Shown here piece by piece: positions 15,927-24,029 of a stretch of 64,000 bases of DNA. Below the pieces are notes generated by a model, which was given only the letters and a program-made list of their open reading frames with translations, searched no databases and was not told the DNA's origin. Source of the DNA: Sulfidibacter corallicola (GTDB taxonomy: Bacteria > Acidobacteriota > Holophagae > Acanthopleuribacterales > Acanthopleuribacteraceae); NCBI RefSeq assembly GCF_017498545.1, contig NZ_CP071793.1, positions 5,791,001-5,855,000 of the forward strand, given 5' to 3'. The number at the start of each line of letters is the position of its first letter. Within the stretch, counting starts at the first letter, position 1. A program made the position numbers and the translations under genes.

Positions 15927-18374
15927 ATGCTTTCGAGAGTTCTATGGGTGCTTTTCGCGGCCCTGCCAATGGTGACGGCCGGAGAAGTCACCACGCAAAA
16001 CAAGACCGATCTGAAACCGGACGGCTCCTACTTCGTGAATGCCGACCTTTGGACCAGTGATTACCTTTCTCTCCGCAAAGATCAGATGGTTCACGGTGAA
16101 AGTTACCGTGGCTATCCCGGACCGCTTCCCAAGCTTTTTTACGCCTTGGGCCAGGACCCCAACCACCCCGCCATCGATTGGGAGCTGCTGAATCTCGTTG
16201 ATCGCGAAGCGCTTACGTGGGAAGGTGCCTGTAACGGTTGGGCCATTTCCACCTTTTTCCACGAGGAGCCCGAAGCGATCGTTTTCAACGGGATCCGCTT
16301 CATGCCGGGCGAACTGAAAGCCATGCTGGCCAGTATCTACCGAGCCAACCAGGCTCGTGTTTCCGGCGGCGGCGCCACTGGCCTTTCCGCCCAGGCCCTG
16401 CACGACTTTTTGATGCTGACCGTGGCCGACGGATTCCAGGTGGTATTCGACGTCGACATCTCCGACCAGATCTGGAACTACCCGGTGCACGGCTTCGATT
16501 TGGTGTCCCAGCAGGATGGCGACTACACCAATGTCACCGCCACCGTATACTACCCGGCCCTTGTCACCTTGAACGACAACAACGACTTTCTGCCGCTCGA
16601 TACCGAAATCTACACCTACCGTTTTCTGACCGAGACCCAGTCCAGCTACGAATACACCGGCAATTCGGTGGAAGCCCACCCCCAGCGCGCCTGGTTCCCC
16701 GGTGAGTTCTACTACAAGGGTCAGTGGCTCCTGATCGCCAATCACTATTACTACCGCGAACTCTACTTCAAGCTGTTCAGTTCCGGTTTGGGCTTCGGGG
16801 TCGAAGACGACCTCTACGAACCCAACAACGCCGCCGAGGCGGCCGTGCCTTTCCGCGACGAGTTCGTGTACGGCAGTCTGACCGTCGGCGACGTAGACTA
16901 CTACTCGGTCGATTTGAAAGCCGGCCAGCGCCTACAGGTGGAGTTCGAAATTTACGACGGCAATCCGGCCACCTTCGCCTGGATCGATCCCGAGGGCAAC
17001 GAACGGGACGCTCAAGATCGCAGCGAGGGCCATACCCTGGATATTACCGCCGAAACCGCCGGTACCTATCGCCTGAAGGTGGCACACGACGAATTCTACG
17101 CTTCCAATTCCTACTACACTCTCGAGTTCCCCAAGGACGCCGGGTCATTTTGGCTGGGTCAGGGGCAGTTGGGTGACGAATTGGCGTCCGACGCTTTCGC
17201 CATCAACACTCGGGCGGCCGAAAACAGCGTCGATGCCCAAGCGCTCGCACCTTACGGCGGTGTTGCACTCGCCAAGGAATCGGGAAGGGTATGGCGTTCT
17301 TCCGAGCGTACCATCTGGGCCGAAAGCTGGAAGAACGGCGATACCATGCACAAGAAGCTGTATCACCGCGACCACGTGATGAAGACCCGCTACATCGCGC
17401 CTCACATTACCTTCCGCAACGGTTGGAAGACCCGTCTGGAAGTCTTTTCCGAAAAGGCCGGTGTGCCGGTGACCATGGTCCTGCACGCGGACAACGGCAA
17501 CGTGATCCGCTCCGTCGAGCTTCCCTTCAACGGCAGCACCCGTTACGAGAACTTCCTCGATCGGATCCCCGGCATCGGTTCGCTTTCCCAGGTCGCATGG
17601 TTCGAACTGACCACGGCCAGCGACAACCCCTTGAAGGGAACCGTCTGCTTCGAGAATGCCCGCGGCAACTACGTCATGATCGATTTGGAGACCCGTCCCG
17701 GTATTGGCGAAATGATGGTGTTCGACCTCAAATCCGAGGCCGAAGGCGGCACCGGACTGGCGCTGCTCAATGTCGCCGATGTGGAAAACGAGGTGCTCTA
17801 CAGCCTTGAAACCAAGAGCGGTGATGTGATCGCCGAAGGTGGTTTCTTCCTGGGTACCGGCGAGAAAATGCTGAATACCGTGGCCGACCTGACCAGCAGC
17901 ACGGTGACGAACGACATGATCCTCTTCGTTCATGCCCAGTACCCGCTGGACGGTTTGGTCGTTCAATACCAGATGGATCCCTATTTCATGTATGGTCACC
18001 GCATCCTGCGCGACTCCCTGGACGAGCATTACGAAACCTTTGTTCGCTTGCCCGAAGACCGCAATTTGGTTACCCTGATGGTGGCCAACCTCGGTACCGC
18101 CAACAATCAGCCGTTGTTCGAGGGCTATTCGGCTGACGGCACCCTGCAGGGTCGTTTCAACATGAACATTCAGCGGGCGTTGTCTCCCAAGGAAGTCAAG
18201 TTTGTCGACGTGGCGACTATTTTCGAAAATGGAGTGGACATCCTGGACCTGGATGCCATCACCCACTTCCGGATTCGTTCTCCCAAACCCTTTTTCGCCG
18301 TCGAGTTATATGGGACTCCCCAAACATCGACCTTTATGGGCATTCCATTGCCCCTGATCTACGAAAACCCCTGA
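15927..18374 (+). CDS. Secreted transglutaminase-elicitor-like protein with PPC and beta-sandwich domains
   Basis: An 815-aa exported protein; signal peptide MLSRVLWVLFAALPMVTAG. Residues about 65-215 match the transglutaminase elicitor family first known from Phytophthora: WEGACNGWA (98-106, candidate catalytic Cys102), a helix with His159 and the QIWNYPVHGF block (181-190). Residues about 285-380 look like a bacterial pre-peptidase C-terminal (PPC) domain (DLYEPNN...GDVDYYSVDLKAGQRLQV). The rest contains beta-sandwich modules such as GGTGLALLNVADVENEV. The start ATG 15927 has AGGAG at 15915-15919. It leads a probable operon with the thioredoxin-fold gene 46 bases later. Enzyme activity is not proven. 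Confidence 0.78.
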   Translation: MLSRVLWVLFAALPMVTAGEVTTQNKTDLKPDGSYFVNADLWTSDYLSLRKDQMVHGESYRGYPGPLPKLFYALGQDPNHPAIDWELLNLVDREALTWEGACNGWAISTFFHEEPEAIVFNGIRFMPGELKAMLASIYRANQARVSGGGATGLSAQALHDFLMLTVADGFQVVFDVDISDQIWNYPVHGFDLVSQQDGDYTNVTATVYYPALVTLNDNNDFLPLDTEIYTYRFLTETQSSYEYTGNSVEAHPQRAWFPGEFYYKGQWLLIANHYYYRELYFKLFSSGLGFGVEDDLYEPNNAAEAAVPFRDEFVYGSLTVGDVDYYSVDLKAGQRLQVEFEIYDGNPATFAWIDPEGNERDAQDRSEGHTLDITAETAGTYRLKVAHDEFYASNSYYTLEFPKDAGSFWLGQGQLGDELASDAFAINTRAAENSVDAQALAPYGGVALAKESGRVWRSSERTIWAESWKNGDTMHKKLYHRDHVMKTRYIAPHITFRNGWKTRLEVFSEKAGVPVTMVLHADNGNVIRSVELPFNGSTRYENFLDRIPGIGSLSQVAWFELTTASDNPLKGTVCFENARGNYVMIDLETRPGIGEMMVFDLKSEAEGGTGLALLNVADVENEVLYSLETKSGDVIAEGGFFLGTGEKMLNTVADLTSSTVTNDMILFVHAQYPLDGLVVQYQMDPYFMYGHRILRDSLDEHYETFVRLPEDRNLVTLMVANLGTANNQPLFEGYSADGTLQGRFNMNIQRALSPKEVKFVDVATIFENGVDILDLDAITHFRIRSPKPFFAVELYGTPQTSTFMGIPLPLIYENP

Positions 18375-18420
18375 GGTGGTAGGGGAACTCGAAATTCTCC
18401 ACGACGAGGTTAGAGATTCA

Positions 18421-19170
18421 ATGAAGATTGCTAAAGCGTGGTTCCTGTTGCTGGTGCTTTTGTCGACCGCGGCCATGGCTCAGACGAACAAGGCCGATGG
18501 CCAGGATGACGCCAAGAAGAAGAAACTCACTTCCAAAGAAGCGGAAATCCTCAAGGAAAACATGCAGTTCATGGTTTTCGACGAGGAGCTCGGTCGCGAG
18601 CGCCCCGCCAGACCCGACGAGATCACGGTCCATATCGAAGAAGGCGACCGCTACATCATTCGCCCCTATTTGGAAGAGAACGCCGTCAGGACCGACCACA
18701 TCAAGGTGTTCAACGAAAAAGCCGAAATGGTCAAGATTCCCCTGGATCGACCCATCGTGATCGAGTACTGGACCGGCAGCGGCATGGAACGCAACCAGTT
18801 TTGGAACCGGATGCGTGAGCTGGAACGGGAACACGAGGGCAGCGAACTGATTCGCGTCATTTCGATCTTCTACGACACCGGAGAAGAGCCGCGTGCCAAG
18901 ATCGAGCTGGCCGGCAAGGAATTGAAGAACTACACCAAGCCCCAGAACCTGTATTACGATCTCCTGGACGGAGTCCGCACCGATTTGCAGCCGCCGGGAC
19001 CGGTGTCCTACTTTCTCGTGGATCAGCGCAAGCAGATGACCCATGTGGGTCGGGGAGACTTTCCCGCCACCGCCCAGCTCTTCGATGCGATCCAAAATGC
19101 GATCAATTACTACAAAGACGAAAAGAACAACCCCACGGGTCTTTCGGTGAAGCGCGGTTCCACCAACTGA
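18421..19170 (+). CDS. Exported thioredoxin-fold protein lacking the CxxC active site
   Basis: A 249-aa protein with signal peptide MKIAKAWFLLLVLLSTAAMA. From about residue 110 it follows a TlpA-like thioredoxin fold: RPIVIEYWTGSGMERNQFWNRMRELE, then LIRVISIFYD and GPVSYFLVDQRKQMTHVGRG. The position of the CxxC pair is occupied by GSGMERN and there are no cysteines in the mature chain, so it cannot be a disulfide oxidoreductase. It may be a chaperone or binding partner for the protein encoded just upstream, with which it shares a transcript ending at the hairpin near 19195. Confidence 0.72.
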   Translation: MKIAKAWFLLLVLLSTAAMAQTNKADGQDDAKKKKLTSKEAEILKENMQFMVFDEELGRERPARPDEITVHIEEGDRYIIRPYLEENAVRTDHIKVFNEKAEMVKIPLDRPIVIEYWTGSGMERNQFWNRMRELEREHEGSELIRVISIFYDTGEEPRAKIELAGKELKNYTKPQNLYYDLLDGVRTDLQPPGPVSYFLVDQRKQMTHVGRGDFPATAQLFDAIQNAINYYKDEKNNPTGLSVKRGSTN

Positions 19171-19194
19171 GCGCCACTATTACGTTTCTCACGG

Positions 19195-19231
19195 ACCTGA
19201 CTTGGGCCATGCGACCCGAGTCAGGTTTTTT
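19195..19231 (+). terminator. Intrinsic terminator / possible attenuator before 19243
   Basis: ACCTGACTTGGG (19195-19206) pairs with CCCGAGTCAGGT (19215-19226) with one G-T pair and is followed by TTTTTT. It sits only 12 bases before the next start codon, so the downstream gene either depends on read-through or has a start site I cannot see. Confidence 0.8.
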
Positions 19232-19242
19232 GGAGTTTGATT

Positions 19243-20001
19243 ATGCGTTTGTTTTTGATTTTTCTCGTAGGATGTTCCCTGTCCGCGTTTGCATGGCACG
19301 GGGATCACGGTAAACCCAAAGCTGCCGGTGATGCTCCCCAGGGGGCGCCCCAAGATTACATGATGGCCGCCCAGGCTCGCGAAGCTGCCGGCGAGATCTA
19401 CTTCAAGCTGATGAAAGAGGGTCCCGCCGCCGAGCAGTACGCCGCACTGGCGGAGATTTTCTTCGACGACAGCCAGCCGTTGCCCGCCCGTTTCTACTAT
19501 GAATTGGCGGTTGCCAAGGATCCTGAAAACAAGGCGCTCCAAGAGGGCCTGAAGAAGATCGAAGATAGACTTACCTATCTCGACCAGCGGTTCAAACACT
19601 TCACCGAGCGCTCCAAAAACGAAAAGAAGCCCAATGCTTACGGCAGTATGGCGGCCATCAAGTTCCACATGGGCTATCGCCGCGAGGGTGTCGAAATCCT
19701 GCAGACCGCCATCAACAACTTCGGAGAGGATCCGCGCATCGCTCCGTTGATCCGGACTTTTCAGACCCAGGTCGCCAACGATCGCGCCATCATCTTGGCG
19801 CTCAACGAAGGTGTTCAGAAATCTATCGAGAATGGCGATGTGGATGCGGCCCTCAAACTGGTAGGGCAGATGATTTTCGTCAGCTCGGGGCATCCGGACA
19901 TCATGGCCGTAGTCCAATCGGTCGAGAAAACCAAACCCCAGAGCATTCACCCGGAAACGCTCGCCCTGATCGAAGAATTCTCCAAACAACATGTCAATTG
20001 A
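19243..20001 (+). CDS. Exported TPR-like helical protein
   Basis: A 252-aa protein with a signal peptide (MRLFLIFLVGCSLSAFAWHG). The mature region is helical with tetratricopeptide-like spacing (ARFYYELAVAKDPENKALQEGLKKIEDRL; AAIKFHMGYRREGVEILQTAINNFGEDPRI), so a scaffold or assembly role outside the cytoplasm is likely. The start is ATG 19243 with TGGAG upstream; a TTG at 19237 is in frame. Its neighbours on both sides are also exported proteins transcribed in the same direction. No enzyme motif is seen. Confidence 0.72.
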   Translation: MRLFLIFLVGCSLSAFAWHGDHGKPKAAGDAPQGAPQDYMMAAQAREAAGEIYFKLMKEGPAAEQYAALAEIFFDDSQPLPARFYYELAVAKDPENKALQEGLKKIEDRLTYLDQRFKHFTERSKNEKKPNAYGSMAAIKFHMGYRREGVEILQTAINNFGEDPRIAPLIRTFQTQVANDRAIILALNEGVQKSIENGDVDAALKLVGQMIFVSSGHPDIMAVVQSVEKTKPQSIHPETLALIEEFSKQHVN

Positions 20002-20042
20002 GAAGGGCCACCTCTCTGACCTGACATGCACGAGGTGTGCTC

Positions 20043-20651
20043 ATGTTCAAACTGTTTAAATTCGCCGCCCTCGCCCTGACGTTGGTGCCTTCGCTGTTGG
20101 CTACCGAGCCCGCGCCCGGCGCCGATGAGGCGAAGCCCGAGGAAGTGCAGTACGAGATCATCGGTGAAACGGCCGCGGTCCAACACAAGGAAGCGCTGGA
20201 AGAAACGATTCGGCTGTTCTGGCAGAAGACCGTCGAGGGGGACTTGACCTCGATTTACGGCATGTACGTGGAAAGCTATCGCAAAGCCGTTCCCTTGAAG
20301 GATTTCATTGGTCTGAATCGGGGTGAAGTCTCCGATGTGGAACTCGACAAGATCTGGATGTGGGGCGACGGCTGCGCCTACGTCAAGATCTACCACGCCA
20401 TGAAAACCGAGTTCATGGAGTTCCCTCGTTTCCCTACCCGTCAACGGTGGGTTTGGAACGAGGACAAGTGGCAGTTGTACCAGGAGTCGGCGGTCGGCGG
20501 ATTCGTGATCGCTCCCAAGTCCAAGAAGGTCCAGGAACCCTGCCCGTTGCCTGAGAAACTGCGCTCCAAGGTCAAGAAAAAACCCGCCAAGGCCGCCGGT
20601 GACACGTCGGCAGCCAAGGAAAAAGGCGAAACCGCGGCCAAGGTGAAATGA
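20043..20651 (+). CDS. Exported small protein with NTF2/SnoaL-like fold and Lys-rich tail
   Basis: A 202-aa protein; signal peptide MFKLFKFAALALTLVPSLLA. Residues about 45-150 look like an NTF2-like (SnoaL/DUF4440) cone fold: a helix (EALEETIRLFWQKTVEGDL), then SYRKAVPLKDF and strands ending VWNEDKWQLYQES. The last 40 residues are Lys, Ala and Pro rich and probably disordered, possibly binding the cell wall or acidic polymers. ATG 20043 is preceded by GAGGTG (20032-20037). It is the last gene of the secretome island, followed by a terminator at 20755. The fold assignment is tentative. Confidence 0.65.
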   Translation: MFKLFKFAALALTLVPSLLATEPAPGADEAKPEEVQYEIIGETAAVQHKEALEETIRLFWQKTVEGDLTSIYGMYVESYRKAVPLKDFIGLNRGEVSDVELDKIWMWGDGCAYVKIYHAMKTEFMEFPRFPTRQRWVWNEDKWQLYQESAVGGFVIAPKSKKVQEPCPLPEKLRSKVKKKPAKAAGDTSAAKEKGETAAKVK

Positions 20652-20754
20652 GGTTCTTTCGAAAATCGATCGGGTTTGCCCGGTGGAGCCGGGATAACGA
20701 TCGGTAGAAGAGCTTCTGGGTACTGGCTCGTCGAGCCCACGTTTGAATTGAAAG

Positions 20755-20783
20755 AGAGGTCGCCTTCGGGGTGACCTCTTTTT
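20755..20783 (+). terminator. Intrinsic terminator closing the secretome island
   Basis: AGAGGTCGCC (20755-20764) pairs with GGTGACCTCT (20770-20779) with one G-T pair, has a TTCGG loop, and ends in TTTTT. Confidence 0.85.
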
Positions 20784-20843
20784 CGTTTGGGCCGGAAGAT
20801 TGGAAGTCCGGCTGGCTCCGGATCGTCGGGCCGCGCGGTTGGG

Positions 20844-20872
20844 TTGGTTTCGAAACGGGTAATGATGATAGT
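20844..20872 (+). promoter_or_regulatory. Possible sigma-70 promoter of the TerB-like gene
   Basis: TTGGTT (20844-20849), a 17-base spacer and GATAGT (20867-20872) lie about 50 bases before the ATG at 20923. Both boxes are only moderate matches. Confidence 0.35.
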
Positions 20873-20922
20873 ATGAATGCCAAGAACCACACCTCTCGAC
20901 GAAAAAGGAGCCGTCTCAGATC

Positions 20923-21387
20923 ATGTCGTTGTTTACCCGTTTGCTCGATATGTTTTCGAATGAGCCTGAGCAACAGGAGGCCGACGATCCGCTCCTCGTT
21001 CGCGCAGCGCTACTTTTGGAAACCGCCTGTTTTGACGATGATTTCGCACCCTCCGAGCGACAATTGATCGTTCGCCTCTTGGAGCACAAGTACCAATTGG
21101 AGCCGAGCGAAATCAAGGAACTGTTCGAGACTGCCAACCAAAGGCGTTCGGAGCGCCACGACATTTTCGTGTTCACCAACCGAATCAACGAAGTGCTGTC
21201 TCTGGAAGAGCGTGCGGAGCTCATGACCGAGATCTGGCAGGTGATCTTCGCCGACGATAAGGTGACGCCGGAGGAAGAACATCTCGCCCGACGACTGCGA
21301 ACCCTTCTCCGGCTGGATCACCAGCATTGGGCCAAAGCCAAGCAGGATGCGCGCATCCGCAACAAGGAATCGACACCTGAGTCCTGA
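20923..21387 (+). CDS. TerB-like/DjlA-N-like helical protein
   Basis: A 154-aa cytoplasmic protein with the all-helical TerB fold. Visible hallmarks are LVRAALLLETACFDDDFAPSERQLIVRLL in the first half and the matching ELMTEIWQVIFADDKVTPEEEHLARRLRTLL in the second, each with an acidic loop (DDDF, DDKV) that in relatives may bind metal. TerB proteins occur in tellurite and stress-response modules and in J-domain co-chaperones, but no other ter gene is nearby, so no specific role can be given. The start ATG has AGGAG 12 bases upstream. Confidence 0.75.
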   Translation: MSLFTRLLDMFSNEPEQQEADDPLLVRAALLLETACFDDDFAPSERQLIVRLLEHKYQLEPSEIKELFETANQRRSERHDIFVFTNRINEVLSLEERAELMTEIWQVIFADDKVTPEEEHLARRLRTLLRLDHQHWAKAKQDARIRNKESTPES

Positions 21388-21719
21388 GGGCTTTCTCTGT
21401 CCGCCCCCCATCGTACTTCGCCGTTGTGGTAACGCCGGGTTAGCCCTTGGTTTGTGGCCAGGGCCTGTGTTACATTTCCTGGCTTAACCGGTGCCCGGCC
21501 GGCGACGTGTCCACCGCCGGCGATCGAGAGCCATGGGGCCGATGTTCAGGTATTCGGACCCAATCGATCCGGCATTCGCGGCGGCGTCGTGTCGCCATGG
21601 TCCATCGGCGAACCATCGGATGTTTTCATTGAAATGTCGGCGTTTCCGAAAGGGGACCAACTACGGACTCGAAACTCGGCATATCCGGCCGGGCGAGTCG
21701 TGCAAAAGAGAGGAATTCC
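21388..21719. other. Intergenic region upstream of argS
   Basis: A 332-base gap. It should contain the argS promoter, but I see no clear -35/-10 pair, no T-box-like structure and no small gene. A ribosome site AGAGGA stands just before the argS ATG. Confidence 0.5.
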
Positions 21720-23843
21720 ATGTCGTACCAAGAACAGATTCTTGCGTTGTTGAAACAGGTCTTTGTCGTGCATTTGGGACTCGATGCCAAGGGATTCGAA
21801 GACCTTCGATTGGGCGTGGAAGTTCCTCGAGACACCTCTCACGGTGACTTTGCGGTGGCCTGCTTCAAAATGGCCAAGCTCTTGCGCAAAAAACCAAATT
21901 TAATCGCGACCGATATCCTGCCTCATGTGCAGGCCGGTCTGGGTGATTTTGCCGATCTGGCCTCCGTCGAGGCGCTTGGTCCCTATTTGAACTTTCGCGT
22001 CAACAAATCGGCCTTCGCGGCCGACGTTTTGGGCGGCATTTTCGACGGTAGCCTGTTGGCGCCGCGCCCCAAGAAAAACCTAAAAATGATGATCGAATAT
22101 TCTCAGCCGAATACCCACAAGGCCTTTCACGTCGGCCATATGCGGAACGTCGCGCTCGGCGATGCCCTGATCCGGATTTGCGAGTGGAACGGCTACGATG
22201 TGGTCGCCGTGAACTACATCGGCGATGAGGGAACCCACATCGCCAAGTGCCTGTGGTACTTCCGCAAGCATTTCGACGGCGCGGTTCCCGAGGAGAATCG
22301 CGGTGAGTTTTTGGGCGAGCTGTACCGCCGCGCGGTCAACCTACTGGATCCCAAAAACCTGACCCGTTGCCCGATTCCCAAGGTCTACGCCGCCAGGGTA
22401 ACCGCGATCGAACCTTCGCCCACCAAAAAAGAATGGACCATGGTCACCGTCGATACCGGCTCTTCGACGCATACCGTCATCTGTGGTGGTACGGGTTTCG
22501 AAGTGGGCGACGTGGTGGCCTACGCGGGCCTGGGCGCCAGAATCGCCGGCCGCCAGGTGGGCGTGTTGGACAAGGAAGGCGTGCGCAGCGAGGGCATGAT
22601 CTGTTCCGGCAAGGAGCTGGGTCTTTCGGAAGAAGCCCAAAAAATCCATGTCCTGCCCGAGGAGACACCTCTCGGCACCGAACTGGCCGAAGTGTTTCGC
22701 ATCGAAGGGGCGCTCGATCCCGAGGTGCCCGTCGTCGACGAGCTCCAACGCCGAAATGGGGAAGTGAGCGACATCCTGAAGGCGCTCGAGGCCTCGAGCG
22801 GCGAGGTCCACGACCAGTGGGTGGAGACCAAGAAGTGGTCCATGGACGAGTTCCACGCCATCTATGATTGGTTGGATGTTCGCTTCGACCATTATTTTTT
22901 CGAATCCGAGGTGAGCCTGCACGGGAAGGAGATGGTCTTCGACTATTTGGAAAGGGGCGTGCTGGTTCGGTCCGAGGGCGCGGTGGGTGCCAATCTCGAG
23001 GAATACAAGTTGCCCTTCCTGCTGTTGCTGAAATCCGACGGCACCGGCCTCTACGCCACCAAGGACCTTTCCCTTGCCCACGTCAAGTTCAACGACTTCG
23101 GCGTGGATCACTCGGTTTACGTGGTCGATGCCTCCCAGTCGCTTCATTTTCAGCAGGTGTTCGCGACCCTGGACAAGATGGGCTTCAAGCGCGCCAAAAA
23201 CTGCTTCCATCTGCCCTATGGTCTGGTCAAGCTGAAGAGCGGCAAAATGGGATCCAGGCACGGCAATGTGATCCTGTTCTCCGAGCTGCAGACACGGCTC
23301 GAAGAGAAGTTTCGCGAAGATCATTTGAACCGTTTCATCGGCGAGTGGTCCGATGAGGAAATCCACGAAGCCGCGCGCTGGATTTCGATCGCGACCATCA
23401 AATACGGCATGTTGAACACCGACAACATGAACGAGATCGTCTTCGACATGGACGATTGGACCAACAAGTCCGGGAATACCGGCTCGTACATGCTGTATGC
23501 CTATGCGCGGACACGGTCCATCATGCGCAAGATCGGTGACGTGGACGAGAGCAAGGCTGACTGGTCGTTGCTGGGTAACGAATACGAAGTGGCGCTGCTC
23601 AAGAGCATGGCCCGGTTCCCGGAAGTCGTGGCCCGTGCCGGCCAGGAATACAAACCCAATCAAATTTGCACCTACCTCTTCGCCTTGTCCAAAGAGTTCT
23701 CCAAGTTTTGGGAACACTGTCCCGTCCTTCAGGCGGAGACCGAGTCTTTGAAAATGACGCGTGCGTTGTTGATCGAGGCCGTGGGTCGCGTTTTGAAAAA
23801 AGGTCTCGAGCTCATTGGCCTGCGGCCTTTGGAACGCATCTGA
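21720..23843 (+). CDS. argS: Arginyl-tRNA synthetase with an inserted tRNA-binding (PheT-N/Trbp111-type) domain
   Basis: Charges tRNA-Arg with arginine. Class I signatures are present: HVGH with MRN (137-143) and the degenerate KMSKS equivalent KMGSR (509-513), the ArgRS N-terminal Add-1-like domain (1-110, with DTSHGDFAVACF), and the C-terminal DALR anticodon domain from about 585 (SGNTGSYMLYAYAR). The protein is 707 aa; usual bacterial ArgRS is about 550-590. The excess is an insert at about 217-328 that reads as an EMAPII/Trbp111-like OB fold. The insert is in frame and the flanking catalytic blocks are intact, so the enzyme should be functional. A terminator follows at 23899. Confidence 0.93.
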   Translation: MSYQEQILALLKQVFVVHLGLDAKGFEDLRLGVEVPRDTSHGDFAVACFKMAKLLRKKPNLIATDILPHVQAGLGDFADLASVEALGPYLNFRVNKSAFAADVLGGIFDGSLLAPRPKKNLKMMIEYSQPNTHKAFHVGHMRNVALGDALIRICEWNGYDVVAVNYIGDEGTHIAKCLWYFRKHFDGAVPEENRGEFLGELYRRAVNLLDPKNLTRCPIPKVYAARVTAIEPSPTKKEWTMVTVDTGSSTHTVICGGTGFEVGDVVAYAGLGARIAGRQVGVLDKEGVRSEGMICSGKELGLSEEAQKIHVLPEETPLGTELAEVFRIEGALDPEVPVVDELQRRNGEVSDILKALEASSGEVHDQWVETKKWSMDEFHAIYDWLDVRFDHYFFESEVSLHGKEMVFDYLERGVLVRSEGAVGANLEEYKLPFLLLLKSDGTGLYATKDLSLAHVKFNDFGVDHSVYVVDASQSLHFQQVFATLDKMGFKRAKNCFHLPYGLVKLKSGKMGSRHGNVILFSELQTRLEEKFREDHLNRFIGEWSDEEIHEAARWISIATIKYGMLNTDNMNEIVFDMDDWTNKSGNTGSYMLYAYARTRSIMRKIGDVDESKADWSLLGNEYEVALLKSMARFPEVVARAGQEYKPNQICTYLFALSKEFSKFWEHCPVLQAETESLKMTRALLIEAVGRVLKKGLELIGLRPLERI
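22368..22704 (+). other. Inserted OB-fold tRNA-binding domain inside argS
   Basis: Encodes ArgRS residues about 217-328. The order IPKVYAARVTAIEPSP, VTVDTGSSTHTVICGG, VGDVVAYAGLGARIAG and GVRSEGMICSGKELGL matches the tRNA-binding fold found at the N terminus of PheRS beta, the C terminus of MetRS and in Trbp111, including the diagnostic SEGMICS and ELGL blocks. It sits between the HIGH half and the KMSKS half of the catalytic domain, where connective-peptide insertions occur in class I enzymes. Confidence 0.88.
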
Positions 23844-23898
23844 TTTGGGTGGGTTCTCGCCCCCAGGCTCCGTGATGGTTCGAGACGACATCGAAAAG

Positions 23899-23938
23899 GC
23901 CCGAGTTCCTGCCGTGGTGGCGGATCTCGGGCTTTTTT
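23899..23938 (+). terminator. Intrinsic terminator after argS
   Basis: GCCCGAG (23899-23905) pairs with CTCGGGC (23926-23932), extended by flanking A and T, with a 20-base loop and a run of six T. Confidence 0.8.
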
Positions 23939-24029
23939 CGAGGCCGGCGAGTTGCAGACCCGGAGGCGCGGTTTGTCTATGCTACAATAGCCGGACTTTT
24001 TATCCATCAAGGTGAGCCAAAGGTGGGAC

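Noticed and set aside
22341..23891. 516-aa minus-strand frame opposite argS
   Set aside because: Shadow of argS; the plus-strand frame has all class I synthetase motifs.
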